Under the pieces are notes generated by a model. It did not search any database and was not told the DNA's origin. It saw nothing but the letters and a program-made list of their open reading frames with translations. Shown here one piece after another: positions 44,485 to 54,340 of a DNA stretch of 64,000 nt (positions are counted from its first letter, which is position 1; each line of letters opens with the position of its first letter). The stretch spans positions 1 through 64,000 of the forward strand of contig NZ_JAGL01000015.1 in assembly GCF_000526635.1 (NCBI RefSeq), in the 5' to 3' direction. Made by a program: the position numbers and the translations under genes. This DNA comes from Aminobacter sp. J41. GTDB taxonomy: Bacteria > Pseudomonadota > Alphaproteobacteria > Rhizobiales > Rhizobiaceae.

Positions 44485-45455
44485 GCCGCGTTCTCGCCTG
44501 CAGGAGTGATGTTCGCCCCCAAATTGGCAATGCGCTCCACGAGCAGCTGCCGGAAACCCGCCTCGTTGGCTGTCTTCATGACCATCGCGTTAGCGGCGTG
44601 GTGAGACCTGCCGTAGAAATCGGCCCAGGTGTGACCTGCGGTCGGCCCGTCCACGGTGACGCCGATCGCGGTCATCTGCCCCTGGAAAAGCTCGGGCCGC
44701 ACCAGCCAGGCAACAGTCATGGCGTCATGGATCGGTCCGCCGGGCCGGCCGTAACGTGCAATATCGCTTCGGTCATAAGCGCGCAGAAGGCGCGCGAGGC
44801 ATTTGCCCGGCAGTCCGCCCCGCGCCTCGAAGCCGCGGAAATCCTCTTCACTGAAGAGTGCCTGCATGGTGACGTCGAGCGGGAACAGTACCAGCGGAAC
44901 ACCCGAGTTCCAAACGATGTCCGCCGCATGCGGGTCCGCGTGGACATTGTACTCAGACCAAGCCGTTCTATGTCCCAGCGCGCTGAAAGCACCTCCCATT
45001 ACGACGATCTGCTCGATGCCGGCGGCGACGTCCGGATGGAGCAGCAGGGCAAGTGCAATATTGGTCTGCGGCCCTATCGCGCAGATGGTGATTTTATGGC
45101 CACTCGCGGCGGCTTCGCGGGCCTTGTCTGCGATAAACCGGACGGAGGAAAGCTGGCGCGGGCGCACGTCCGTGGCAGGAACGAGTGCGTCGGAGAATGC
45201 GCCAACGTTAGCATACTTGCCGAACACCTGATCGCGCACCAGCGGTCTCGCGGCCCCCGCATAGACCGGAACATCAGGTCGGCGCGCGACAGCCACCAGT
45301 TTGCAGGCGTTCCTGACGCTCGCCTCCAAGCCGACATTACCAGCGACCACCGAGATGCCGAGCAGCTCGATCTCGGAGGAGGCGAGGGCAAGCAGGATCG
45401 CAGCCGCATCGTCTACGCCCGGGTCTGTGTCGATAATGACGCGCCAGCGATTCAT
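44481..45455 (-). CDS. Inosine-uridine-preferring nucleoside hydrolase, copy 1
   Basis: 324 residues from the ATG at 45455, which overlaps the stop of copy 2 as ATGA; a longer upstream frame is inside copy 2 and rejected. The calcium-binding motif DxDxxxDD is at residues 9-16 (DTDPGVDD). ICAIGPQTNIALAL and IVVMGGAF follow, with AWSEYNVHADPHAADIV as the ribose-contact region. Hydrolyses the N-glycosidic bond of a ribonucleoside to base and ribose in the cytoplasm. Confidence 0.9.
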   Translation of the reverse strand: MNRWRVIIDTDPGVDDAAAILLALASSEIELLGISVVAGNVGLEASVRNACKLVAVARRPDVPVYAGAARPLVRDQVFGKYANVGAFSDALVPATDVRPRQLSSVRFIADKAREAAASGHKITICAIGPQTNIALALLLHPDVAAGIEQIVVMGGAFSALGHRTAWSEYNVHADPHAADIVWNSGVPLVLFPLDVTMQALFSEEDFRGFEARGGLPGKCLARLLRAYDRSDIARYGRPGGPIHDAMTVAWLVRPELFQGQMTAIGVTVDGPTAGHTWADFYGRSHHAANAMVMKTANEAGFRQLLVERIANLGANITPAGENAA

Positions 45456-46411
45456 TGCATCACCGTATCCTGATAACGGGAGAACCGGTCGAGGAAGACC
45501 TCGATGACAGCTGCCGCGTCGACCTTCGTGACAATGGCTGTGTTCGGGTTCAGCCCGGACTTGTCGAACCAGTCGGCGATCGTCTGCCCCATGCACAGCT
45601 CGCTCTGGTACTCGATGAAGACGCGGACGCGTCTGGTCTCGAACAGATGCGGCGCGATCAGCCAGCCGATCACCAGCGGATCGTGGAGCGGACCACCACG
45701 AGAACCGTAGCGTTCGACCTGGTTGCGGTCCCAGGACGCCATGAGCTGTGAGACAGCCTGCGAGATGCGCCCGCTCACGGCCTCGAACTGCTTCACATGC
45801 GCGGGCGTCAAGATCACCTGGTGTGTCGCATCGAGCGGCAAGGCCACGATCGGAACCTCGCTTGAGAAGACGATGTGTGCGGCATGCGGGTCGGAAAGCA
45901 CGTTGAACTCGGACGTCATCGAGCGGTTACCAGGCTCGCGATAGGCCCCGCCCATCATCACGATCCGCTCGATGCCGCGCGCAATCTCCGGCTCAATGCG
46001 AAGTGCCATTGCGATGTTGGTCAGCGGCCCGAGCGCGCAGATGGTGATGGGCTGTCGTTCGTTGCCTGCTCGGAGCAGGCGATCAATGAGGAACTCGACG
46101 GCCCTTTGCGGTTCGATCTTCTTTGCCGGCTCAGGGAGCACGCAGGATCCGAGCCCGGTTTCGCCGTGAAACTGGCCGCGAATTGGCGCGCGCATCAGCG
46201 GGCGATGGCTCCCGGCGTGGACAGGAATGTCCGCCCGTGCACCGAGCTCGCAGATCTTCAGCGCATTGCGCGAGGTCGTCTCGACCGGCTGGTTCCCGCA
46301 GACGGTCGTGATCGCAAGAATATCGAGCTCGGGCGACACGAACGCAGCCAGAAGCGCGATCGCGTCGTCAATCCCGGGATCGCAGTCGATGATGATCCGG
46401 GTCTTTTCCAT
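45452..46411 (-). CDS. Inosine-uridine-preferring nucleoside hydrolase, copy 2
   Basis: 319 residues; DCDPGIDD at 9-16, ICALGPLTNIAMALRIEP, IVMMGGAYREPGN and EFNVLSDPHAAHIV are the family blocks. Paralogous to the downstream copy, though clearly diverged, so the two may prefer different nucleosides or act as a heterologous pair. It lies 105 bases after the DapA-like gene. Confidence 0.9.
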   Translation of the reverse strand: MEKTRIIIDCDPGIDDAIALLAAFVSPELDILAITTVCGNQPVETTSRNALKICELGARADIPVHAGSHRPLMRAPIRGQFHGETGLGSCVLPEPAKKIEPQRAVEFLIDRLLRAGNERQPITICALGPLTNIAMALRIEPEIARGIERIVMMGGAYREPGNRSMTSEFNVLSDPHAAHIVFSSEVPIVALPLDATHQVILTPAHVKQFEAVSGRISQAVSQLMASWDRNQVERYGSRGGPLHDPLVIGWLIAPHLFETRRVRVFIEYQSELCMGQTIADWFDKSGLNPNTAIVTKVDAAAVIEVFLDRFSRYQDTVMQ

Positions 46412-46516
46412 AAGGTCTCACCTCGAATGCTTAAGGGAGACTGTGCCGGCCGATGGCGGAATGACGGCCGGCCCAATCCGGACGGCAACTGGTCTCATGT
46501 TGGCCGATGATCGAGC

Positions 46517-47398
46517 CTAAAGTGCACCTACCGATGCAAGCACTTCGGCGATCTCGGCCCGCGCCGCTTCGCTCAGTGGCTCCTGCGGAGCGATGGGGTC
46601 ACCGACGTCGAACCCTTGCAGTTGCAGGGCACCCTTGATGCACGACGCGATTGAGTACTTCGCGAAGATCTCGTTGACCCGCCAGAGCGGACGCTGGAGA
46701 TCCATGACCCGGTTCCAGTCACCCGCGCGAGCAGCATCGTAGAGTGCAATGCTCTGGCGCGGGATGATGCATGCTGGCCCCGCCATCCAACCGACGCCCC
46801 CGATTAGCAGCACGCAGGCAGGAATGTGTGCGGACGCAGAGAACACTTCCATCCGCCCGCGCGTACGCTCGATGATCGACAGCAGGCGCCCGGTATTGGT
46901 CGAGGCGTCCTTGATGTAACGAATGTTGTCGACGTGGCTCAGCCGCTCGATGACCGGCAGAGTAAGGTCGGAACGCTGGAACTGAGGGTTCGTGTAGAGC
47001 ACCACGGGGCGCCCGCCAGCGGCTTCCGCAATCGCGCGGAAGTATGCCTCGACCCCCGCGTCCTTCACCGGGAAGTAAGCCTCCAGTATCGCAAGGATGC
47101 CGTCGACCCCGGCCTCGACGAGAGCCTTCGTCTGCGCGACTGCATCATGGATGGATGTGGAGGCGACGCCGGCTACCACCGGGACACGCCCGCGATTGGC
47201 ATCTACCGTCGCCCGCACGACCTGCAGCCGCTGCGCGTTCGACAGATAGGCAAACTCGCCCGTGCTGCCCAGGGGAGCCAGACCATGGACACCCTGCGCT
47301 ACCAGATGCTCGACCAGATCGCCGAGGACGGAGGCTTTGACCTCGCCCTCAGCGGTTGTCGGTGACACCAGGTAGGGAAATACGCCGTGGAGCGACAT
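46517..47398 (-). CDS. Dihydrodipicolinate-synthase-family lyase (DapA/NanA-like)
   Basis: 293 residues of the TIM-barrel class I aldolase family. PLGSTGE at 42-48, Tyr135 in LYTNPQ and the Schiff-base Lys163 in [12 protein letters not shown] are present. The group includes dihydrodipicolinate synthase, N-acetylneuraminate lyase and 2-keto-3-deoxy-sugar-acid aldolases. A dedicated lysine-pathway role is unlikely here; a lyase or dehydratase for a sugar acid derived from the imported compound is more plausible (inference). Starts 25 bases after the binding-protein stop. Confidence 0.88.
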   Translation of the reverse strand: MSLHGVFPYLVSPTTAEGEVKASVLGDLVEHLVAQGVHGLAPLGSTGEFAYLSNAQRLQVVRATVDANRGRVPVVAGVASTSIHDAVAQTKALVEAGVDGILAILEAYFPVKDAGVEAYFRAIAEAAGGRPVVLYTNPQFQRSDLTLPVIERLSHVDNIRYIKDASTNTGRLLSIIERTRGRMEVFSASAHIPACVLLIGGVGWMAGPACIIPRQSIALYDAARAGDWNRVMDLQRPLWRVNEIFAKYSIASCIKGALQLQGFDVGDPIAPQEPLSEAARAEIAEVLASVGAL

Positions 47399-47423
47399 CG
47401 GCGATTGCCTCCTTCTGCCAGGC

Positions 47424-48971
47424 CTACTGAGCCTTCACGTAGAAGGGCAGGGTGTATCCATCGGAGCGGCCCTCATAAGTGAGGTCCGCCTTGGCTGCCC
47501 AGGTATTGTCGAGGAAGAACAGCGGGATGATGCCAAGGTCATACATCGCGATCTTCGTTGCCGACTTCAACAGGGCCTCGCGCTCGGCGTCATCAAGAGT
47601 CTTTCGAGCCTTGTCGAGCGCCGCGTCGAATTCCTGGTTCGAATAGCGGCCGCGATTGCCCTGGCCTGCCTTCTCGCCATACGTCTCGAGGAGCGGACCG
47701 AGGATGCCGGAGGGCTCGCCGGTTTCAATGGCCGCACCGCCCATGATGAAGCTGAACTCGCGTGCCGAGGCGCGGGTGAAGTAGACGCTGCCCGGCATGG
47801 TCTCAACCGACGTCTTCACGCCTGCGCGGGTGAAGAACTGGCCGATCGCCTGCGCAATCTTCGCATCGTTCGGGTAGCGGTCGTTTGAAGCGTGGAACGT
47901 CAGCTCAAACCCGTCCGGGTAGCCCGCATCTGCGAGCATATTCTTCGCGAGCTCGGCATCGTATGCATCCACCTTCAGTTCAGGATCGAAACCGAAATAT
48001 CCCTCCGGCACGACCTGGCCCGCAGGCGTGCCCTGGCCGTCCATGACGCGGTCAACGAGAGCCTCACGGTTGATCGCATGAGAAAGCGCGCGGCGAACTT
48101 CTTTCTTGACCAGCGGATTCTTGCCGCTCGCGTCCTTCGAGAATGGAGACTCTTCGCGATCCTGATCCATGTGCAGGTACATCAGGCGATTACCCGTCGC
48201 CTTGATGACGTTGATGTCCTTGGATTCGTCCAGACGGCGGGTGTCCGCGGTCGGAATGCTCTCGATCAGATCGACATCACCAGACAGGATCGCGGCGACG
48301 CGAGCGCTGTTGTTCTTGATGATACGGAACGTAACCTTGTCCCACGCGACTTCGCCACCCCAGTAGGAGTCGTTGCGCTCGACAACCACGTCCGCATCGG
48401 GTGTCCAAGAGACAAACTTGAACGGGCCGGTGCCGATGACGCCGACGCCCTTGTTCATTTCCTCGGTGGTCGTCTTCGCGTGCTCCGCCGGAAGGATGGC
48501 GATGCGGCTGAGGTTGTTGAGGAGCAGCGGCGTCGGGCCGTCCGTCTTGATCTGGACCGTAAGCGGATCAATCGCGACGACTTCAGTGATCGCCTTCACA
48601 TAAGCCGCGAACGAGCTCGGGCTGTTGGTCGAAGCGAGCGGAATACGACCGATGCTGGCAACCACGTCATCGGCCGTGAAGTCGCTGCCGTCGTGGAACT
48701 TGACGCCGGCACGCAGCCTGAACTGCCAAGTGGTGTCGTCAATTCGCTCCCAGCTTTCGGCGAGCGCAGGCTGTATCTCCTGATGAGATCCTTGATTGAC
48801 GAGGCCGTCGAATATGTTACGCGCCAAAGCGCTGTTCGCTCCGCCGACATAGAACTGCGGATCCATCGACGTCGTCGAGGCGGAAAGGCCGACAGTCAGA
48901 TCTCGCGCCATCGCAGAGAAGGGAACAAATGATACCGAGGCGGCGAGCGCTGCGGTCGCGAAAATCTTCAT
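47424..48971 (-). CDS. ABC transporter solute-binding protein, family 5
   Basis: 515 residues with a signal peptide (~residues 1-22, ending AMA) and the large-ligand family-5 fold (DppA/OppA type). The family landmark [33 protein letters not shown] is at ~65-97. First gene of the operon that continues with the lyase, two nucleoside hydrolases and the DppB-C-DF transporter. GGGAGAGAATTCG precedes the ATG. Family-5 proteins bind peptides, but also nickel, opines and glycosides. Confidence 0.92.
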   Translation of the reverse strand: MKIFATAALAASVSFVPFSAMARDLTVGLSASTTSMDPQFYVGGANSALARNIFDGLVNQGSHQEIQPALAESWERIDDTTWQFRLRAGVKFHDGSDFTADDVVASIGRIPLASTNSPSSFAAYVKAITEVVAIDPLTVQIKTDGPTPLLLNNLSRIAILPAEHAKTTTEEMNKGVGVIGTGPFKFVSWTPDADVVVERNDSYWGGEVAWDKVTFRIIKNNSARVAAILSGDVDLIESIPTADTRRLDESKDINVIKATGNRLMYLHMDQDREESPFSKDASGKNPLVKKEVRRALSHAINREALVDRVMDGQGTPAGQVVPEGYFGFDPELKVDAYDAELAKNMLADAGYPDGFELTFHASNDRYPNDAKIAQAIGQFFTRAGVKTSVETMPGSVYFTRASAREFSFIMGGAAIETGEPSGILGPLLETYGEKAGQGNRGRYSNQEFDAALDKARKTLDDAEREALLKSATKIAMYDLGIIPLFFLDNTWAAKADLTYEGRSDGYTLPFYVKAQ

Positions 48972-48988
48972 CGAATTCTCTCCCTTGA

Positions 48989-49001
48989 GGACCCCAGGTC
49001 C
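48989..49001. promoter_or_regulatory. Dyad upstream of the family-5 binding-protein gene
   Basis: GGACC-CCA-GGTCC, a perfect inverted repeat 18-30 bases upstream of the binding-protein start. Could be a LysR half-operator, an RNA hairpin in the leader, or chance. Between here and lysR there is a TTGACG (-35-like) for the plus strand. Confidence 0.25.
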
Positions 49002-49105
49002 ACGTTCGACGGAAATTCGCGCTAGACATATCGATCGCTACTTGTGATGAAAAATTGCATTTTAGTTTGACGCTATGACTAAATGTTATGGGAGGGGGGA
49101 GAACG

Positions 49106-50023
49106 ATGCGACTGAAGCCGCGGCAACTTGAAGCGTTCCGGCACGTGATGAATGCCCAGGGTGTCACAGCGGCCGCCGAAGCGATGAATGTCACGCAGCC
49201 AGCGGTGAGCCGCCTGATCCGGGATCTGGAAGATGCTGTCGGCATGACGCTCTTTATTCGCGCCGGTGCGCGGCTGGTACCCACCGAGGAAGCGAACCTG
49301 CTCCTGAACGAGGTGGAGCGTCTCTACACCGGCATCGATCAGGTGGCCCGCGCGGCGGTGGACATTCGCCGGCACAAGAACGTCGTCCTGCGGATTGGCA
49401 CCGTTACCTCGCTGGTGCGCCCGTTTCTTCATCAGGCAATCATCGACATAGCTGGCCCGCGGCTCGATCTGCCAATCGTCCTGGACGTCGAAAACAGCAG
49501 GCATATCTGGGACATGGTCGAGAAGAACCGTTACGACCTCGGCATCGTTTTCGGCCCGCCTCGCAGCCATCTGCAGACGGTTCACCTTCACGGTTCGGAG
49601 GCCGTCGTGGCAATGACCCCCAATCATCCGCTCGCGGAACTGGATCGTGTCACGCCTGCTGATCTTCGGGACTACCGGGTGCTGACTGCAGGCCGGAACT
49701 CGCCCCTGCGCAGTGCTCTTGACCGCGCATTTGCGCTGGCTGACCAGACGCCGCTGAACACGATGGAAAGCTCCATGCTCAATTGCTGCCACTTTGCGGC
49801 TGCGGGGATGGGAGTCGCAATCGTCGACAGGACCACGCTCCGCGCTGCCAACGTCGATCTAGTCACGCGGCCCTTTAAGCCGACGATCGGCATCTCGTAT
49901 TACGCAGCACGCCCCGCCGGGAGCAGAAAAATCCAGGTACTCGACGAAATTATCGAGCACATGCGAGTGGCGCTGGAGCGGGACGCAGTGGTTCAGCAAC
50001 GCAACAATTATGCGCGGTTATAG
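49106..50023 (+). CDS. LysR-family transcriptional regulator
   Basis: 305 residues from ATG 49106, preceded by a strong GGAGGGGGGAG. An in-frame ATG at 49088 would place that ribosome-binding site inside the gene. The HTH is at ~2-60 (LKPRQLEAFRHVMNAQGVTAAAEAMNVTQPAVSRLIRDLEDAVG). Divergent from the family-5 binding-protein operon, which it probably controls. Confidence 0.9.
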   Translation: MRLKPRQLEAFRHVMNAQGVTAAAEAMNVTQPAVSRLIRDLEDAVGMTLFIRAGARLVPTEEANLLLNEVERLYTGIDQVARAAVDIRRHKNVVLRIGTVTSLVRPFLHQAIIDIAGPRLDLPIVLDVENSRHIWDMVEKNRYDLGIVFGPPRSHLQTVHLHGSEAVVAMTPNHPLAELDRVTPADLRDYRVLTAGRNSPLRSALDRAFALADQTPLNTMESSMLNCCHFAAAGMGVAIVDRTTLRAANVDLVTRPFKPTIGISYYAARPAGSRKIQVLDEIIEHMRVALERDAVVQQRNNYARL

Positions 50024-50126
50024 ATGCAAATCGGCAGGATAAAATGGCCGAGGCTGGCATGTTCCACTGAGCTCTTGAGGCCGGCCCGAGCGAACCGGCC
50101 TCGCGGCAATCTAAGACTGTCGGCTC

Positions 50127-51143
50127 CTACCTCCGACCGTGCTGCAAGCCACAGGCTTTGCAGTAGGCCTCGTGCACCGGGCCCCGTCCGAGATGATGAC
50201 GGAAGCTCTTCATCTCAGCGAAGTACGGGATGGGCGGGCGCACCGGACGTTCAGGCGCGTGATCGAAATCGTCGAACAGCGTCTGGATGGTGACGACAAC
50301 TCGTTCGGCGTCCTCGCGGTCACGATACTGTCCGAGATCCACTTTGTACGACGCTTCAAGGTAGTCCATGCCGGCCTCCCACAGCGGACGTGCCTTGTCG
50401 GTGACGTATTGCAGGTAGTCCCGCATCTCGCGGACGTCGTCGCGAGTCGAAAGTGGCCCATGGCCTGGTACGATGGTCTCGACGTCCATATCGAGCACCA
50501 TGTCACAGACATTGATCCAGCGCTCGACCGGGCCGTACCAGGCGATCGGCGTGCCGCCCGTGAAGAGGATGTCACCGGTGTAAAGCACCTTGTCATCGGG
50601 CACGTAGATCAGCGCGTCGCCCAGCGAGTGCGAGGGACCGACCTCAATTAGCTGCACCTTCTTGTCTCCGACCATTATCTCCATGGTGCCGGAGAAGGTT
50701 TCCGTCGGGGGCGTCAGCGTGATGCCGGAAAAGTCGAACGGGCGGAAGCATTCGCGGATGAAGGAGCCGGAGCTGCCGTACTGTTCGGCATTAGCGCAGA
50801 TTGTCTCCAGCACTTTCGGATCGAAACGCGCGAAGTCATCGACCGTGCCCTGTGTGCCGATGATGCGCGCGCCCTCGACCAACTGGTTGCCGAAGGTGTG
50901 GTCGCCGTCAGCATGGGTGTTGACGAGGATGCCGATCTCCTTCGCTGCCGGGATGGAGGTGCGGTACTCGGCCAGCATCTGTGCCGTCAGCTTCAGGTCG
51001 AAGAGGGTGTCGACCATCAGCGTTGCGTCGCCGTCAACGATCAGCCCCGCATTCGACCAGCCCCAGCTCCCGTCGGGTTGAAGGTAGGCGTAGCAGCCAT
51101 TGCCGAGGTCATGAATGCCTCGTGTGAATTGCCATTTGGCCAT
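50127..51143 (-). CDS. Metallo-beta-lactamase-fold hydrolase
   Basis: 338 residues. The first metal motif is HADGDH at 77-82, an Asp where the common HxHxDH has the second His. IEVGPSHSLGDALIYVPDDKVLYTGDILF and IVPGHGPLSTRDDV are the later metal-binding blocks. Enzymes of this type hydrolyse lactones, thioesters or other ester-like bonds. It is the last gene of the TRAP operon 54180-50127, 13 bases after the DctM stop, with GGAGG before the ATG, so it probably acts on the imported compound. Confidence 0.87.
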   Translation of the reverse strand: MAKWQFTRGIHDLGNGCYAYLQPDGSWGWSNAGLIVDGDATLMVDTLFDLKLTAQMLAEYRTSIPAAKEIGILVNTHADGDHTFGNQLVEGARIIGTQGTVDDFARFDPKVLETICANAEQYGSSGSFIRECFRPFDFSGITLTPPTETFSGTMEIMVGDKKVQLIEVGPSHSLGDALIYVPDDKVLYTGDILFTGGTPIAWYGPVERWINVCDMVLDMDVETIVPGHGPLSTRDDVREMRDYLQYVTDKARPLWEAGMDYLEASYKVDLGQYRDREDAERVVVTIQTLFDDFDHAPERPVRPPIPYFAEMKSFRHHLGRGPVHEAYCKACGLQHGRR

Positions 51144-51156
51144 TGTGACCTCCTCG

Positions 51157-52473
51157 TTAGATTAGTGCCGTGGCGAGCCACGGGAAGAAGAAGATGAGCA
51201 GCAGCACCCCAAGCATCATGGCGGCGAAGGGGGCTGCGCCCGCGAAGATGTCATTGAGCGTAACCTGGCTGTCGGGTCCTAGTGTTGCCCTGACGACGAA
51301 CACGGCGATGCCGAAAGGTGGCGTCAGCAGGCCGATCTCGACCGCGATAATGACCAGCACGCCAAGCCAGATCAGGTCGACGCCGGTCCCGGTGAGGATC
51401 GGGATCGCGATGGGCAAGGTGAGCAGCAGGATCGAAGCGGAGTCGAGGATCGTCCCGAGCAGGATGATCACCAGCATCAGCGCGACGATGATGCCGGTCG
51501 CGCCCATGCCGGACTCCATCACCCAGGTCCCGAGCCAGGACGGCATGCCCGACATCGCCAGCATGCGCGAATAGAGGCTCGCCCCCATGATCAGGAAGCA
51601 GATGGACGAGGTGGTGTGGCCGGTTTGAACCAGAACCTGCCAGAACCCCTCCCAGGTCAGCCGCCGCCTGACGAGCGCGATGACAAGGGCCCCGAGCGCA
51701 CCGGCCGCGCCGGCCTCCGTCGGCGTGAAGAAACCGCCATAGATGCCGCCGATCACGACAGCGACGAGAATGACGATCGGCGCGAGCTTCACCAGCATCT
51801 CGCCGACGCCCATGTCGCGCGCGGGCTCGTCCAGGGCAGGTTGGCCGGCACCGATGAACGACGGCCACCATTTGCCCATTGCCAGGATGCCGATGCAGTA
51901 GACCACCGCGAGCAGGATGCCGGGAAGAATGCCCGCGATGAACAACGTGCCGACCGATTGCTCGGTAAGAACACCGTAGAGGATGAAGAGGAGGCTCGGC
52001 GGCAGCAACATGCCGAGCACAGAAGAGCCCGCAACGACGCCGACGGCGAAGCGTCCCGAATAGCCGTGACGCATCATCTCGGGTACCGCGACCTTGGTGA
52101 AAACGGCCGCCGATGCGATTGAAATGCCGGTGATCGCCGCAAAAACCGCGTTTGCGGCGACGGTGGCTATGCCGAGACCTCCCAGCACCTTGCGGAACAG
52201 CTGCGCCGCGACTTCAAACGTGTCGCGTCCTATTCCGGCGACAGCGACCAGCAGGCCCATCAGCACGAACAGCGGCACGACACCGAAGATGTAGTCGCTG
52301 ATCGAGTCCTTGAAGGCAATGACCAGCATGTTGGAGGCAATGTCGAAATTGCCCTTCAGCAGCCATACGCCAAGGAACGACAACAGGATCAGCGCGATCG
52401 AGACGTGAAGCCCGGAATAGATCAGCAGCAGCATCACGCCGATCGAAAGGAAGGCGATGCCAATGCCGCTCAT
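51157..52473 (-). CDS. TRAP transporter large permease (DctM type)
   Basis: 438 residues, about twelve hydrophobic segments. Family blocks: FGVVPLFVLMGLLVAVAGIGRDTFEVA, IGGIYGGFFTPTEAGAAGALGALVIAL and EIGLLTPPFGIAVFVVRATL. Start overlaps the DctQ stop as ATGA. Confidence 0.93.
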   Translation of the reverse strand: MSGIGIAFLSIGVMLLLIYSGLHVSIALILLSFLGVWLLKGNFDIASNMLVIAFKDSISDYIFGVVPLFVLMGLLVAVAGIGRDTFEVAAQLFRKVLGGLGIATVAANAVFAAITGISIASAAVFTKVAVPEMMRHGYSGRFAVGVVAGSSVLGMLLPPSLLFILYGVLTEQSVGTLFIAGILPGILLAVVYCIGILAMGKWWPSFIGAGQPALDEPARDMGVGEMLVKLAPIVILVAVVIGGIYGGFFTPTEAGAAGALGALVIALVRRRLTWEGFWQVLVQTGHTTSSICFLIMGASLYSRMLAMSGMPSWLGTWVMESGMGATGIIVALMLVIILLGTILDSASILLLTLPIAIPILTGTGVDLIWLGVLVIIAVEIGLLTPPFGIAVFVVRATLGPDSQVTLNDIFAGAAPFAAMMLGVLLLIFFFPWLATALI

Positions 52474-53030
52474 GGTCGTCCCTCCCGCACGGCCTTCGCG
52501 TCGTCATATGCAAGGATCAGGAACTGGATTGCGGTTGCCACTATGCCTAGCAGCACAATCGCAAACAGCGGCCACTGCGGCACGGTGAAGAAGCCGGGAT
52601 TGCCCATGAAGTGACGCGCCGGAAATCTGAAGGCCGCGGCGAGGCTCGGCCAGAAGGTCCAGGCGACCAATGCCATCAGCAAGCCGCCGACCAGATGGAA
52701 GATGCAGAGCAGGGTCCGCCTTGCCCGCGGCGCACTGCGCTCCAGCATGTTGAGCAGAACGTCGGAGCGCGTCATCGAGCCTGAACGCAGCGTATGCGCC
52801 AGCTGAAGGAAGACGATGCCAACAATGGAGAACGACACCAGTTCGGGCACCCCGGCGATCGGTGAGTTGATGAAGCTGCGCGCGAATATGTCGGAGTTGA
52901 TCAGGATCATCAGGACGATGATCCAGACTGTACCGGCGGCGTTCATGACGCTGATGATGCGGCTGAACGGCCCGAAGGGCGCAGTGGGGGGCGGCGCGTC
53001 ATCGCGCGGGATTGCGGCTTCGCCAGCCAT
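52470..53030 (-). CDS. TRAP transporter small permease (DctQ type)
   Basis: 186 residues with four membrane segments. The region ILINSDIFARSFINSPIAGVPELVSFSIVGIVFLQLAHTLRSGSMTRSDVL is typical of DctQ. Downstream gene DctM overlaps its stop. It follows the binding-protein gene by 76 bases. Confidence 0.88.
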   Translation of the reverse strand: MAGEAAIPRDDAPPPTAPFGPFSRIISVMNAAGTVWIIVLMILINSDIFARSFINSPIAGVPELVSFSIVGIVFLQLAHTLRSGSMTRSDVLLNMLERSAPRARRTLLCIFHLVGGLLMALVAWTFWPSLAAAFRFPARHFMGNPGFFTVPQWPLFAIVLLGIVATAIQFLILAYDDAKAVREGRP

Positions 53031-53106
53031 GGCAGGCTCCTGAAGTTTCCTATCCGAAGATGCCGCTCCCGCGCGTGCGGAAGCGGCAGACTGCCCGGCC
53101 CGGCAG

Positions 53107-54180
53107 CTACTCCGCGAGATAGTCGCGGGAGAAGGTGAAACCGGCGGCCTTCAGGTTGTCGCGATAGGCTTCGAGCACCTTTCGGCCCGGCTCGCCACGC
53201 GCTTCGGCTGCTTCTGCCCAGGCCTTGGTCGGGTTTGGCAGTGCCTTTGCCCAGGCCTCGCGTTCCGCGGCGTCCATCTCAACGACGGTGCCGCCAGCGT
53301 CGAGCATGGTCTTCTTCATCGCCTCGTAGCGCTGTTCCTGTTCGGCGAAATAGGCTTCCGAATAAGCCTTGGCGCCGGCCTTGAACGCGGCTTTCACCTC
53401 GTCGCTGAACGTATCCCACCGCTGCTGCGACACGCCGAGGCCACCGATATACATCGCGCCGAAGCCGACCTCGTTCCAGTGCGGGGCAACTTCGTAAAGC
53501 TTGGCCGGGACGGCTGCCGTCATCCAGCCGATGAAGCCGTCATACACACCCGTCTTGATGTCATTGTAGAAGCTGATGAAGGAGCCCTGTACGCCAACAG
53601 CGCCGGTCCCGGCCAGCCAGGCGAGGTTGGGGCCCGCCCCGCCGAGCTTGATTCCGTTGAAGTCGGCAACCTTGCCGAGCGGCTTGTTCGCACCGATGTT
53701 GTAACCGTCAATCGCAATGCCGCCGCCGATGTAGACGACGCCGGTTGCCTTCTCCAGCTCCGCAAGCGCACCTTCGGTTTCGACCAGCGCCTTTTCTGCG
53801 GCGTCCGTGACCTGCCGCGGATCGGTCGGGCCAAACGGCATGGCATAGGTCAGGTTGAGCAGACCAAACTGAGCCGGGCTGAACACGCCCATGACCTGAC
53901 CGACATCCATGATGCCCTGCTGGAAGGCTTCCGCCTCGGAGCCGAGCTTGATGATCGTTCCGCCGTAGCCCTGGGTCCATTCAACCTTGTAGTTTCCGGT
54001 CTTGGCGAGCTCAGCGTCCACCGCCGGGATGAAGGTCTCCTTGATGTGCTTCACCCACAGGAAAACTTCAGGATGGCCCGTCGCAACGGTCAGGTTAAGC
54101 ACCTCCTGCGACTGCGCGGGAGCGGCGGCGACGGTAACAGCGAGTGCAGCAACACCCGCAAGAAAAGCCTTACGGAACAT
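53107..54180 (-). CDS. TRAP transporter solute-binding protein (DctP type)
   Basis: 357 residues from the ATG at 54180 (GGGAGGT six bases upstream). Signal peptide MFRKAFLAGVAALAVTVAAAPAQSQ, then the DctP body (EVLNLTVATGHPEVFLWVKHIKETFIPAVDAEL). First gene of the cassette, divergent from tetR. Ligand unknown; the adjacent CoA ligase and FAH-type genes suggest a carboxylic acid. Confidence 0.9.
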   Translation of the reverse strand: MFRKAFLAGVAALAVTVAAAPAQSQEVLNLTVATGHPEVFLWVKHIKETFIPAVDAELAKTGNYKVEWTQGYGGTIIKLGSEAEAFQQGIMDVGQVMGVFSPAQFGLLNLTYAMPFGPTDPRQVTDAAEKALVETEGALAELEKATGVVYIGGGIAIDGYNIGANKPLGKVADFNGIKLGGAGPNLAWLAGTGAVGVQGSFISFYNDIKTGVYDGFIGWMTAAVPAKLYEVAPHWNEVGFGAMYIGGLGVSQQRWDTFSDEVKAAFKAGAKAYSEAYFAEQEQRYEAMKKTMLDAGGTVVEMDAAEREAWAKALPNPTKAWAEAAEARGEPGRKVLEAYRDNLKAAGFTFSRDYLAE

Positions 54181-54244
54181 GAATTTACCTCCCAAGTAAA
54201 AGCAGAGCGCCTTTGCTCTCTCCCCGCGCTCTTGAACAAACGCT

Positions 54245-54290
54245 AACTTGGATTGAACAAGTTGACAAGAGTTTTGATATGTCGTTCAAA
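54245..54290. promoter_or_regulatory. Probable TetR operator and tetR promoter
   Basis: AACTTG-N7-CAAGTT (54245-54263) is a perfect 19-bp dyad between dctP and tetR. It overlaps TTGACA (54262-54267), a consensus -35 box with a weak -10 (TTCAAA, 54285-54290) 17 bases on, reading toward tetR. TTGAAC also occurs at 54232, 54253 and, inverted, at 54284. A repressor bound here would block both divergent promoters. Confidence 0.55.
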
Positions 54291-54340
54291 TCATCCAACA
54301 GAACGGCTGTGAGGCCGGGTTCCGGGATCAGACGGCAGAG

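Noticed and set aside
54262-54290. Strong constitutive promoter for tetR
   Set aside because: The -35 is perfect but the -10 is poor, so it is listed only as part of the operator region, not as a secure promoter.
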